Assembly (NCBI RefSeq): GCF_023898865.1 | Contig: NZ_JAGSOV010000039.1 | Coordinates: 120,867 to 184,866 of the forward strand | Length of the DNA stretch: 64,000 nucleotides | Direction of reading: 5' to 3' | From: Pseudonocardia humida | GTDB lineage: Bacteria > Actinomycetota > Actinomycetes > Mycobacteriales > Pseudonocardiaceae | Part shown: piece after piece, positions 1 through 7,257 of the stretch | Layout of the letters: the number at the start of each line of letters is the position of its first letter | Numbering within the stretch: position 1 is the stretch's first letter | The notes under the pieces: generated by a model | Databases searched by the model: none | What the model saw: the letters and a program-made list of their open reading frames with translations, nothing else | Told to the model about the DNA's origin: nothing | Translations under genes and position numbers: made by a program

Positions 1-96
1 CGGAGCGGGCGCGGTGCAGGGGGTCGTGCGCTGTCATCGCTGGTGCGGCCACAAAGGCGTTCCGTTCGCGGGCGAGGCGGCGGTCGGACGATCTTC

Positions 97-115
97 TAAG
101 GGCAGGCTAACCTTC
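97..115. promoter_or_regulatory. IdeR/DtxR-like iron box
   Basis: The core AGGCTAACCT and its flanks match about 14 of 19 positions of the remembered IdeR/DtxR consensus TTAGGTTAGGCTAACCTAA. The site lies just upstream of the -10 element of the response regulator gene, where a bound repressor would cover the -35 region. Iron control of the two-component pair, or of an unseen gene to the left, is inference. The rest of bases 1-96 shows nothing recognisable. Confidence 0.4.
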
Positions 116-136
116 CATAGCCACTGCCTGGATCCC

Positions 137-142
137 TAGGAT
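137..142 (+). promoter_or_regulatory. -10 element TAGGAT, leaderless promoter
   Basis: TAGGAT ends 6 nt before the GTG at 149 and there is no Shine-Dalgarno sequence, so transcription probably starts at the start codon. Confidence 0.5.
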
Positions 143-148
143 TGGGGG

Positions 149-805
149 GTGGACACCGCGCGGGCCCCGGACGCCACCGGCCCGCCCGGCCCACCGCTGC
201 CGGTCCTGCTGGTCGACGACCACCGCGTCTTCACCGACGCCCTGCGCATCAGCCTCGATCTGCAGCCGGGCCTGCGCTGCGCGGCCGTGGCCCACTCCGC
301 CCGCGACGGGCTGGCCCGGGCCGGCGCCGTCGACGTCGCCGCCGCCGTGGTCGACCTGGTCCTGCCCGACGCCGACGGCCTCGACGTCGTCGCGGCACTG
401 CGGGCCCGGCGCCCCGCGGTGCGGGTCATCGTGCTGACCGCGCACCCGCGCCCCGAGCTGGCCCAGCGCGCGCTGGCCGCGGGGGCGGTCGGGTTCCTGG
501 GCAAGGACGCCCCGCTCGAGCGCATCCTCGCCGCCCTGCGCGCCGCCGACGCCGAGCACCCCGTGGTGGACGTTCCACCCGCGGCGGAGGCGGCCGTGCG
601 GCTGACCCACCGCGAGCACGAGGTGCTGCGCGGGCTGGGCGCGGGACTGGACGCGACCCGGATCGCCGGGGAGCTCGGTCTGTCCGTGCACACGACGCGC
701 GGCCACATCAAGGCCGTACTGGCGAAGTTGGGCGCGCAGAACCAGCTGGGCGCGGTGGTGACCGCCCAGCGCCTCGGCCTGGTCACCGTCGGCCCGCGCC
801 GCTGA
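149..805 (+). CDS. LuxR/NarL-family response regulator
   Basis: A 218-residue cytoplasmic response regulator. The receiver domain (about residues 18-130) has the acidic pair D23/D24, phosphoacceptor D69 in VVDLVLPD, T97 and K119, so it should be phosphorylatable. A LuxR-type helix-turn-helix (about 152-213) follows, with the usual LTHREHEVL opening and a recognition helix near HTTRGHIKAVLAKLG. The GTG start is supported by the -10 hexamer 6 nt upstream (leaderless). The stop is 3 nt before the histidine kinase gene, so the two form an operon and a cognate pair. Target genes are not evident; a possible iron box lies upstream. Confidence 0.93.
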   Translation: MDTARAPDATGPPGPPLPVLLVDDHRVFTDALRISLDLQPGLRCAAVAHSARDGLARAGAVDVAAAVVDLVLPDADGLDVVAALRARRPAVRVIVLTAHPRPELAQRALAAGAVGFLGKDAPLERILAALRAADAEHPVVDVPPAAEAAVRLTHREHEVLRGLGAGLDATRIAGELGLSVHTTRGHIKAVLAKLGAQNQLGAVVTAQRLGLVTVGPRR

Positions 806-808
806 GCG

Positions 809-2077
809 GTGGCGCCGCGACCGGACGGGGGCGGGACGCGCGCGGCGCTGGCCCGGCACCTGGCCCTCACCGTGTTGGTGGTCGCGGTGGTCTGCGGGCT
901 GGTCGCGCTCGGCGTGGTCCGCGCCGCCCGGCAGGAGGCGTACCGGTCGGCCGAACGGGTCGCCCGCCAGGTCGCCGCCGCCGTCGTCGTGCCCCTGTCG
1001 CGCTTCGACTTCGGCCGGCCGGTCGACCCGGTGCGCCCGGAGCTGACCCGGGAGCTGGCGCCGTTGCTCGGCAGCGGGATGGTCCGGCGGGTCGAGGTCT
1101 GGACGGAGCGCGCCGGCCAGGCGGTGGTGCTGGCGGCGCCCGCCGACGCCGAGCACCGGTTCGAGGCCCCGCCGGCCGCGGCGCTGCTGGAGGTCTGCCT
1201 CGGCTTCCGCGACGCCGGCGGGAACCCGGCCCGCCTCGAGGTCCACGTCCCCGTCGACGAGGCCGGGACGGTCTGGCGGACGGCGGCCGAGGTCCTGGTG
1301 CCGCTGCTGGGCGGGCTCGTGCTGCTGGCGGTGGGGACGCTGCCGCTGACGGTGCGGCTGGCGCGCCGGGCGCAGCGCGAGCGGGCCGAGCAGCAGGCGG
1401 TGCGGCGCTACGGCCTGGCCGCGGCCGAGCACAGCCGCCACGAGCTGGCCCGCCACCTGCACGACGGGGTCATCCCGCAGCTCGCCGGCGCGAGCCTGCT
1501 GATCGAGGCCGCGCGGGGGTCCGGGCTCCCGGCCGGGGCACCGTCGTCGGTGGCGCTGCTCGACCACGTCCGCGACGTCCTGGCCGGCGAGCTGCGCCGG
1601 CTACGGGCCCTGCTCGACGGTCTGCTCCCGCCGACCCCGCTGGACGGCGACCTGGCGACCGCGCTGACCGGGCTGGCCGCGGAACTGCGGGCGCAGGTGG
1701 CGGGGGAGGCCCCGGGGATCACCGTTGACGTATGCCTCGACCACGAGCTGGGCGACGACCTCGCGGTCCTGCTGCACCGGGTCGCGGGCGAGCTGGTGCG
1801 CAACGCGCTGCGGCACGCCGCCGCCGAGCAGGTGCGCGTCCGCGTCACCTCGTCCGCCGACGGGACGGCCGAGCTCGTGGTCGCCGACGACGGTCGGGGC
1901 ATCCCCGCGGACCGGCCCGCCGGCGACGGCCACATCGGCCTGGTGCTCGTCCGCCGGGTCGTCCGGGACCATGGCGGGCGTCTGCACATCCGCAGCGCCC
2001 CCGGCGTGGGGACGACGGTCTCGGTGTCGGTCCCCGGCGACGACCGCCCGTGGCAGCGATCCGGGGAACGGACCTGA
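809..2077 (+). CDS. Two-component sensor histidine kinase (HisKA_3 type)
   Basis: A 422-residue membrane kinase, partner of the response regulator immediately upstream (3-nt gap). Hydrophobic segments at about 18-38 and 163-185 flank an extracytoplasmic sensor region of roughly 120 residues that I do not recognise. The dimerisation/phosphoacceptor domain has the HisKA_3 box ARHLHDGVIPQL (H218). The ATPase domain shows the N box LVRNALRHA (N332), the G1 box DDGRGI (from D360) and the G2 region GHIGL and GVGTT. This is the usual architecture of NarX/DesK-like kinases paired with LuxR-type regulators. The GTG start at 809 has no good Shine-Dalgarno site, so translation is probably coupled to the upstream gene. 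The stimulus cannot be inferred. Confidence 0.92.
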   Translation: MAPRPDGGGTRAALARHLALTVLVVAVVCGLVALGVVRAARQEAYRSAERVARQVAAAVVVPLSRFDFGRPVDPVRPELTRELAPLLGSGMVRRVEVWTERAGQAVVLAAPADAEHRFEAPPAAALLEVCLGFRDAGGNPARLEVHVPVDEAGTVWRTAAEVLVPLLGGLVLLAVGTLPLTVRLARRAQRERAEQQAVRRYGLAAAEHSRHELARHLHDGVIPQLAGASLLIEAARGSGLPAGAPSSVALLDHVRDVLAGELRRLRALLDGLLPPTPLDGDLATALTGLAAELRAQVAGEAPGITVDVCLDHELGDDLAVLLHRVAGELVRNALRHAAAEQVRVRVTSSADGTAELVVADDGRGIPADRPAGDGHIGLVLVRRVVRDHGGRLHIRSAPGVGTTVSVSVPGDDRPWQRSGERT

Positions 2078-2210
2078 CCCGCTCACCCTGGCCGTGCTTC
2101 TGCTCACTCGTCGCTTCCGGGCCCGCGGGTCGGCCGTGCGCCCGCCGCCCGCCCGGCTCGCCGCGTCCGCGCGTCGGCGGTCCCCGCGACAGCGCGCGGA
2201 GGCATGATCG

Positions 2211-2531
2211 GTGGTCTCCGCTGTGGGCGTGCACGACCTCGGTCCGCTGGAGTTGTCGGTCGACGGGTCCCGCTCGCGGATCCGCGGCCGTCAGATGGCG
2301 GTGGTCCTGGCGTCGCTGGCCATGAACGCGAACCGCGTGGGGCCGGTCGATGCGCTCATCGACGCGCTGTGGGGCGAGGAGGCCTCGACCGGGGCGTGGA
2401 GCACGCTCGACTCGCACGTCTTCCGCCTCCGCGAGCAGCTCGAGCCGGACCGGCCCGCAGGCACGGCCCCGTCGGTGCTGCTCAAGCAGAGCAACGGCCA
2501 CCAGCTCGTGGACGGCACGCAGCAACGCTGA
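2211..2531 (+). pseudogene. SARP/AfsR-type regulator fragment (DNA-binding domain only)
   Basis: A 106-residue frame that matches only the N-terminal OmpR-like winged-helix domain of SARP/AfsR regulators: the opening FxxLGPLEL-like strand, the RQMAVVLASLAMN helix, LIDALWGE and the STLDSHVFRLREQLEP recognition region. Family members normally continue with a bacterial transcriptional activation domain (250 or more residues in total); here the frame stops after LVDGTQQR and no continuation appears in any frame. It lies about 250 bp left of the island repeat, so truncation during island formation is possible. A functional stand-alone DNA-binding protein cannot be excluded. Bases 2532-2772 downstream hold nothing I recognise. 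Confidence 0.55.
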
Positions 2532-2772
2532 CAAGGACCGTCCTCGGGGCGGAAGCGCACGTCGCCGGCCGTGGGCGCGACGGCTGCGAGGTGTCGGGCG
2601 ACGCCTCCGGCCTGTAGGACCGCGATGGTGGGCGGTCGCGGTGGACCAGGGGGGTCCAGCGCGATGTTGATGATCAGCTACGACGATGCCCGGCTCGGGG
2701 CCCGGTCCGCTGTCCCGTTGATCGCTCTGGTGGCGGGTCAAGGGTTCGCTGAGTCTTCGGCAAGCCGATCGG

Positions 2773-2936
2773 CATGATCATTCCCGTGTCCACATTGGAT
2801 GATCTGTGGCACACCTGTGGCACATGAGGACGAAGACGGCGGTTGACCGTGGACGACGCTGGAAGACGTCTCCGCAGTTCAACCGCCGTTTCCGGCGCTG
2901 ACGGGCAGGTCAGCGAACGCCCAGAATCAGACGTCG
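2773..2936. repeat. Left boundary repeat of the island (partner of 34557-34721)
   Basis: Aligns with 34557-34721 at a constant offset of 31784-31785. The last 102 bases match at about 83 positions, including an identical 18-mer (2860-2877) and 14-mer (2879-2892); the first part is weaker but still alignable, with the motif TGGCACAC..TGTGGCACA matching TGGTACAC..CTGGTACAC. The right copy overlaps the glnA stop codon and terminator, so this copy looks like a second, diverged copy of the glnA 3' end, as expected of an attachment-site duplication or an old insertion boundary. Confidence 0.7.
2836..2889. terminator. Hairpin, copy of the glnA terminator
   Basis: Inverted repeat ACGGCGGTTGA / TCAACCGCCGT (11 bp) around a 32-nt interior, followed by TTT on the + strand. 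It is the left-hand copy of the hairpin at 34621-34674. Confidence 0.5.
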
Positions 2937-3088
2937 AGGACGGCTGCGGCGACCCGCTCGTCGCCGAAGTGCTGCGCGTGGGCGCGGATGATCCCGCCCC
3001 CGAGACTGCTGCCGAGGACGGCCGCCTTCGCGCCGTCCGGCACGACGGCGCGCAGCACGGCTTCCAGGTCTTCTGCCTGTGCGGTCAT
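2927..3088 (-). pseudogene. Alpha/beta hydrolase internal fragment
   Basis: A 53-residue frame reading into the left boundary repeat. It contains a nucleophile elbow (AVLGSSLGGGIIRA) followed by a strand ending AAAVLDV, the central piece of an alpha/beta hydrolase that normally runs to 250-300 residues. The last codons and the stop (GAC GTC TGA) are the same bases as the end of glnA in the other repeat copy, so the frame was cut at the island edge and ends on a borrowed stop. No oxyanion loop upstream or catalytic His downstream remains, so it should be inactive. Confidence 0.55.
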
Positions 3089-3175
3089 CGAGTGGTCGCC
3101 GGACCTCGGGACACGATCAGCGGCCCGCCGGCGCCTCGTCTTCCCCTGCTGCGCCGGCTGGGGGACCATCGGTTC

Positions 3176-4123
3176 GTGCTGGCGGTCGAGTCCCGGTTCA
3201 CCGGTGCGTCCGGGCTGGACGCGATGGGCGCCGCGGTCGCCGACGCGCTGGTGCCCCAGCGCCTGCAGACCCCCGATCCGCACCGCTTCACCGCCTCGGT
3301 CACCTCGGTCGACCTCGGGTCCGTCCAGCTGGTCCGGGCCTCCGCGCCGCCCATGCGCTCGGTGCGGCCGGTGGGATCGCCCGCCCGTCCGGACGGCGCG
3401 GCCTTCCTGCTGCTCGGCCGCGGCGCGCGGGGCGAGATCGCCGGGGGCGGGGTGAGCGCGCCGGTCGACCCCGACCACCTCGTGCTCATCCCCGGTGACG
3501 CCGCCTTCGAGGTCACCTACCCCGAGCGGGTGGAGGTCGTGTTCGTGGCGCTGGACGCGCCGGGTGCGCTGCGGCTCGGGCTGGCCGTCTCCGGCCCGCT
3601 GCGCGGCCTGGCCCTGCCCGCGGCGGGCCGGGCGCTGCTCGCACCCGCCCTGGACGCGGTGCAGGCCGCCGCGGCGGCGGCCACCCCGGCCGACGTCGCC
3701 GACCTCGCCGAGGTCGTGGAGGGGGCGCTGGGGGTGGCCGTCCGGGCGGCGGCCGAGCCCGTGGCGGATCCGCGGGCCGCGGTGCGGGCGGCCGCCCTGC
3801 GCCTGGTCGACCGGCACCTGCGCGACCCCGACCTCGGCCCGGGATGGCTGGCCGCGTGCCTGCACCTCTCGCCCAGCACCCTGCACCGGGCGTTCCGCGC
3901 CGGCGAGGAGACGGTCGCCGCGATGGTGCGCAGGCGCCGGGTCGAGGCCGTCGCCCGCGACCTGACCGGTCCCGCTCCGGGGCCCGGGGTCTCCGAGCTG
4001 GCCGCGCGGTACGGGTTCGCCGGCGGCTCGCACCTGGCCACGGCGTTCCGCGCGCGGTACGCCTTGTCGCCCGCGGAGTACCGGGCCCGCCACGGATCTG
4101 CTCACCACCTGCGTCGGAGCTGA
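3176..4123 (+). CDS. AraC-family transcriptional regulator
   Basis: A 315-residue regulator. The N-terminal part (about 1-180) resembles the cupin-like AraC-binding domain (ADALVPQRL near the start, LIPGDAAFEVTY, VVFVALDAPGALR). The C-terminal AraC double helix-turn-helix (about 205-312) contains LAACLHLSPSTLHRAFR and, in the second helix pair, ELAARYGFAGGSHLATAFR followed by the signature ending LSPAEYRARHG. The GTG at 3176 is chosen because family homology begins there; an ATG at 3224 is the alternative. The same frame is open further left but crosses the boundary repeat, which is not coding. It lies 57 nt before a hydrolase-amidase pair that it probably controls. Confidence 0.85.
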   Translation: MLAVESRFTGASGLDAMGAAVADALVPQRLQTPDPHRFTASVTSVDLGSVQLVRASAPPMRSVRPVGSPARPDGAAFLLLGRGARGEIAGGGVSAPVDPDHLVLIPGDAAFEVTYPERVEVVFVALDAPGALRLGLAVSGPLRGLALPAAGRALLAPALDAVQAAAAAATPADVADLAEVVEGALGVAVRAAAEPVADPRAAVRAAALRLVDRHLRDPDLGPGWLAACLHLSPSTLHRAFRAGEETVAAMVRRRRVEAVARDLTGPAPGPGVSELAARYGFAGGSHLATAFRARYALSPAEYRARHGSAHHLRRS

Positions 4124-4180
4124 TCGTCGCTGGCCTGCCGCGGCCCTAGCGTCACCCCGTCGAACGCGGAGGAGACGGTC

Positions 4181-4897
4181 ATGAGGTTCGTCCTGGTGCA
4201 CGGTTCGTGGCACGACGGCAGCTGCTGGGACGGCGTCGCGGCCCATCTGCGCGATGCCGGGCACGAGGTGCACGCCCCGACGCTGCCGGGCAATGGAGCG
4301 GACGCGAAGCGCGACGTGACGCTGGACGAGACGTGCGCCGCGGTCACGGACCTGCTGGTGGCGGCCGACCTGCGCGACGTCGTGCTGGTCGGCCACAGCT
4401 TCGGGGGCCTGGTCGTGCAGAAGGTCGCGCTCGCCGTGCCCGACCGGTTGCGCCGGCTCGTCTTCCACAACGCCTACGTCGTCGAGCACGGGCGCTCGCT
4501 GTTCGACCACGTGCCGCCGAGCGCCGCCGCCGCCTTCGGCGAGCTCGCCGCGCCCGACGGCACCCTGTCGCTGCCGTTCGCGTTCTTCCGCGACGCGCTG
4601 ACCAACGACGCCGACCTGGCCACGGCGCTGGCGGCGTTCGCCCGGATGACGCCCGAGCCGCTGGCGCGCGCGGCCGAACCCGTCGACCTCATTGGGTTCG
4701 CCGAGCTCGCGGTGCCGCGGTCCTACCTGCACGCCGTCGACGACAACGTGTTCCCCGCGACCGAGTTCAGCTGGCACCCCGGGCAGTCGCAGCGGCTGGG
4801 CGCCTTCCGCCTGGTGCAGATGCCCGGGGGGCACGAGGTGCTGTTCACCGACCCGGCGGGGTTGGCGACCAAGCTGGTCGAGGCCGGTCGTGACTGA
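4181..4897 (+). CDS. Alpha/beta hydrolase (EstC / plant methyl-esterase-like)
   Basis: A 238-residue soluble hydrolase. It begins directly with the first strand and oxyanion loop (RFVLVHGSWHDGSCWD), has the nucleophile elbow LVGHSFGG (S73), an acid candidate in LHAVDDNVFP and the catalytic His in MPGGHEVLF near residue 219, so the triad looks complete. The length and motifs fit the small EstC/SABP2-like esterases that hydrolyse short or methyl esters. A strong GGAGGAG lies 7 nt before the ATG. The stop overlaps the amidase start by 8 nt, so the two are translationally coupled and probably act on ester and amide bonds of one substrate. The substrate is unknown. Confidence 0.85.
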   Translation: MRFVLVHGSWHDGSCWDGVAAHLRDAGHEVHAPTLPGNGADAKRDVTLDETCAAVTDLLVAADLRDVVLVGHSFGGLVVQKVALAVPDRLRRLVFHNAYVVEHGRSLFDHVPPSAAAAFGELAAPDGTLSLPFAFFRDALTNDADLATALAAFARMTPEPLARAAEPVDLIGFAELAVPRSYLHAVDDNVFPATEFSWHPGQSQRLGAFRLVQMPGGHEVLFTDPAGLATKLVEAGRD

Positions 4898-6320
4898 CCC
4901 CGCGTCCGGCTCCGCGACCGGCTCGGTCGCCGACGCGCTGCTCGACGGCCCGGTCCCCGCGATCGCGGCGGCGGTCCGGGCGGGTGCGGTCGCGGCGGAG
5001 GCGCTGGTGGACGCGGCCCTGCGGCGCATCGCGGAGCGCGATCCGCAGCTCAACGCGGTGGTCCTGCTCGACGCCGACGGCGCGCGGGCCGCGGTCGGGG
5101 CGGGGCTGCCCGACGGCCCGCTGCGCGGAGTGCCGTTCCTGGTCAAGGACCTGCACACGGAGGTCGCGGGGTTGGCGCTGGCGCGCGGGAGCCGGCTGTT
5201 CGCCGGCTGCCCCTCGCCGGGCACGTCGACGGTGGTGGCGCGCCTGCTGGCGGCCGGGGCGGTGCTGCTGGGCCGCACCAACAGCCCCGAGCTCGGCCTC
5301 AACGCCACCACCGAACCGCGGCTGTGGGGCCCGACGCGCAACCCGCACGACCCGACGCGCTCGGCCGGCGGGTCCAGCGGGGGATCGGCGGCCGCGGTCG
5401 CCGCGGGGCTCGTGCCGTTCGCGCACGCCACCGACAGCGGGGGCTCGATCCGCATCCCGGCGGCCTGGTGCGGGGTCGTGGGGTTCAAGCCGACGCGCCA
5501 GCTGAACCCGACCGGCCCGTTCCGCCACGACGGCTGGGACGGGCTGGGTCACGAGCACGTGATCACCCGGTCGGTGGGGGACTCGGCGGTGCTGCTCGGG
5601 GTGACCTCCGGTGCCGCGACCGGCGACGCCCACCCGCGGCCGCCGGTGCGGCTGGACTCGCTGCCGCCGCCCCCGCCGATGCGGATCGGGCTGGTCGACG
5701 CGCCGGCCGACGGATCCGCGGTGCACCCGGCCTGCCGGGACGCCGCCCTCGCCGCCGCCGACACCCTGCGCGGGTTGGGGCACCGGGTCGAACCGACCCG
5801 GCTGCCCGCCGTCGCGGCCACCCTCGGCCCGGTGATCGGCGCCGTGGTGGCCGGGCACGTGGCCGCGCTGGTCGAGGACCGCGAGCGCGCCCGGGGGCGG
5901 CGCGCCGAACCCGGCGAGCTGGAGCCGGCCGTCGCCGACCTGGTCGACCGGGGCCGCGGCACGTCGGCGGCCGACCACGTGCGGGCGGTGGCGGCGCTGC
6001 ACCGGCTGGGCCGGGACCTCTCGACGGCGCTGGCCGGCTTCGACGTGCTGCTCACCCCGACCACCGCGCACCCCGCGCCGCCGCTGGGGGCGCTGCACAC
6101 GGACCGTCCCGCGGCCGAGCTGTTCGCCGAGATCTTCCGGTTCGCGCCGTTCACCGGCCTGTTCAACGTCACCGGTGGGCCGGCGATAAGCCTGCCGTGG
6201 GGGACCCACGACGGGGTCCCGGTCGGGGTGCAGCTGGCCGCGGCCCAGGGCGCCGACGCGACAGTGCTGCGCCTCGCCCACGCGCTGGAACGGCCCCGAC
6301 CCGACGCGTCGGACCGCTAG
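4890..6320 (+). CDS. Amidase signature-family hydrolase
   Basis: A 476-residue amidase with the full Ser-cisSer-Lys triad of the family: K86 in GVPFLVKDLH, the glycine/serine-rich GGSSGGS stretch with cis-Ser S162, and nucleophile S186 in TDSGGSIRIP. The C-terminal GVPVGVQLAA motif is also typical. It hydrolyses amides to acid plus ammonia or amine; GatA is unlikely because no gatB/gatC is nearby and the family is broad. The GTG at 4890 overlaps the upstream hydrolase by 8 nt (GTGACTGA), which fixes the start. It is the last intact gene of the AraC-hydrolase-amidase set, followed by about 930 bp of decayed sequence. Confidence 0.9.
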   Translation: MTDPASGSATGSVADALLDGPVPAIAAAVRAGAVAAEALVDAALRRIAERDPQLNAVVLLDADGARAAVGAGLPDGPLRGVPFLVKDLHTEVAGLALARGSRLFAGCPSPGTSTVVARLLAAGAVLLGRTNSPELGLNATTEPRLWGPTRNPHDPTRSAGGSSGGSAAAVAAGLVPFAHATDSGGSIRIPAAWCGVVGFKPTRQLNPTGPFRHDGWDGLGHEHVITRSVGDSAVLLGVTSGAATGDAHPRPPVRLDSLPPPPPMRIGLVDAPADGSAVHPACRDAALAAADTLRGLGHRVEPTRLPAVAATLGPVIGAVVAGHVAALVEDRERARGRRAEPGELEPAVADLVDRGRGTSAADHVRAVAALHRLGRDLSTALAGFDVLLTPTTAHPAPPLGALHTDRPAAELFAEIFRFAPFTGLFNVTGGPAISLPWGTHDGVPVGVQLAAAQGADATVLRLAHALERPRPDASDR

Positions 6321-6415
6321 ATGTACTGACCGGAGACGTTGGTCGAGGTCGTGTGACGACACGAACTGATTGATCTTGATAGGCGAGGACCTCCCGATGT
6401 GGTGTGGAGCTGTCT

Positions 6416-6622
6416 GACGTCGAGGTAGTGGTCGGCGAAGCGGCGGTGCGCCGCGAGCGTGGCGCGCGCCAGCTCTCCGGCGCGCCACCCGGCCACGGAC
6501 GAGGCCTCCTGGCCCGCGCCGCTCAGGAATTCGCGCAGGCTGATGTGGTAGATGCCGAACCGATTGGTTCCGTCCGAGCCGGTCGTCTCGGCCAGGACCA
6601 CGGCCCCCTCCCGGAGACCGTC
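6416..6622 (-). pseudogene. Remnant of a NACHT/NB-ARC-like ATPase
   Basis: A 69-residue stretch within an open minus-strand frame. It reads like the end of a NACHT-type ATPase module, with FGIYHISLREFL followed after a spacer by AHRRFADHYLD, matching the 'yHlSfreFL...HrriadyyL' pattern. No Walker A or B motif is present anywhere near it, so only a scrap remains. Resemblance is by eye only. It occupies part of the 6321-7257 gap between amidase and monooxygenase; 6321-6415 and 6623-6901 show nothing else recognisable. Confidence 0.35.
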
Positions 6623-6901
6623 GACGAGACCATGGCACTCGTCCGTCGCTGCGACCCGTTGCCCTTCTCGTCCCGCTCCCGCGCGCCGGCCCTCACCGCC
6701 CGCGCGATGGCGCCCGGTGTGTTCGACGGGCTGCATGCCCGGCTCGACGCCGGCGGGCCTGACGACGACCGCCACATCGGCCTGTTCCTGGCTGTGGCCG
6801 CCGCGACCTCGACCGGGCCGCTGTGGCGTTGGTCGATCCGCTGTTGCAGCCCCGGGCGCTGGCGGCGGCGGTCCGGCTGCCGGCGACCGGTGCCGCGCCT
6901 G

Positions 6902-7108
6902 CTACCCGGCACGCTGCGGGCGCTTGCCGCCGTGGACTGGCCCGGCAACGTCCGCGAACTCGAGCGGCTCGGCATCGTGCGCTCCACCCTCTACCGGAAG
7001 ATGCGTGCCCTCGGACTCGACGAGAACTACCTGCCGACGGCGGCCGCGCCGAGATGGCGGCGGTGTCCGAATGTGGGACACCCCGGGGCGTCGGCCCCGG
7101 CCGCATGA
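6902..7108 (+). pseudogene. Remnant of a sigma-54-dependent, AcoR-like regulator
   Basis: A short reading frame ends with AAVDWPGNVRELE joined directly to RLGIVRSTLYRKMRALGLDE. The first piece is the end of a sigma-54 AAA+ domain and the second is a Fis-type helix-turn-helix as in AcoR. In intact proteins dozens of residues separate these segments, so there is an internal deletion, and the N-terminal sensor and most of the ATPase domain are missing. In related loci such regulators often sit beside ketone- or alcohol-oxidising genes, so this may be the former regulator of the neighbouring Baeyer-Villiger monooxygenase; that is inference. Confidence 0.45.
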
Positions 7109-7257
7109 TGGGTGACGGGACACGAAGAGGTGGACCGTGGGCGACGTCGCCGATCAGCGCTTCCGGCTCGGAGCGGCGCAGCGCCTCCAACGGGGTCCAT
7201 CCGGACATGTCGCCACGTCGTGGCTGTGTCGACGGGGCGACCGGACGAGGAGAGCCC

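Noticed and set aside
2571..2777. A 68-codon + strand frame before the boundary repeat
   Set aside because: No homology, no ribosome binding site and composition like random GC-rich sequence.
4890..6320. GatA subunit of the tRNA amidotransferase
   Set aside because: No gatB or gatC nearby and the gene is coupled to an esterase; a catabolic amidase is more likely.
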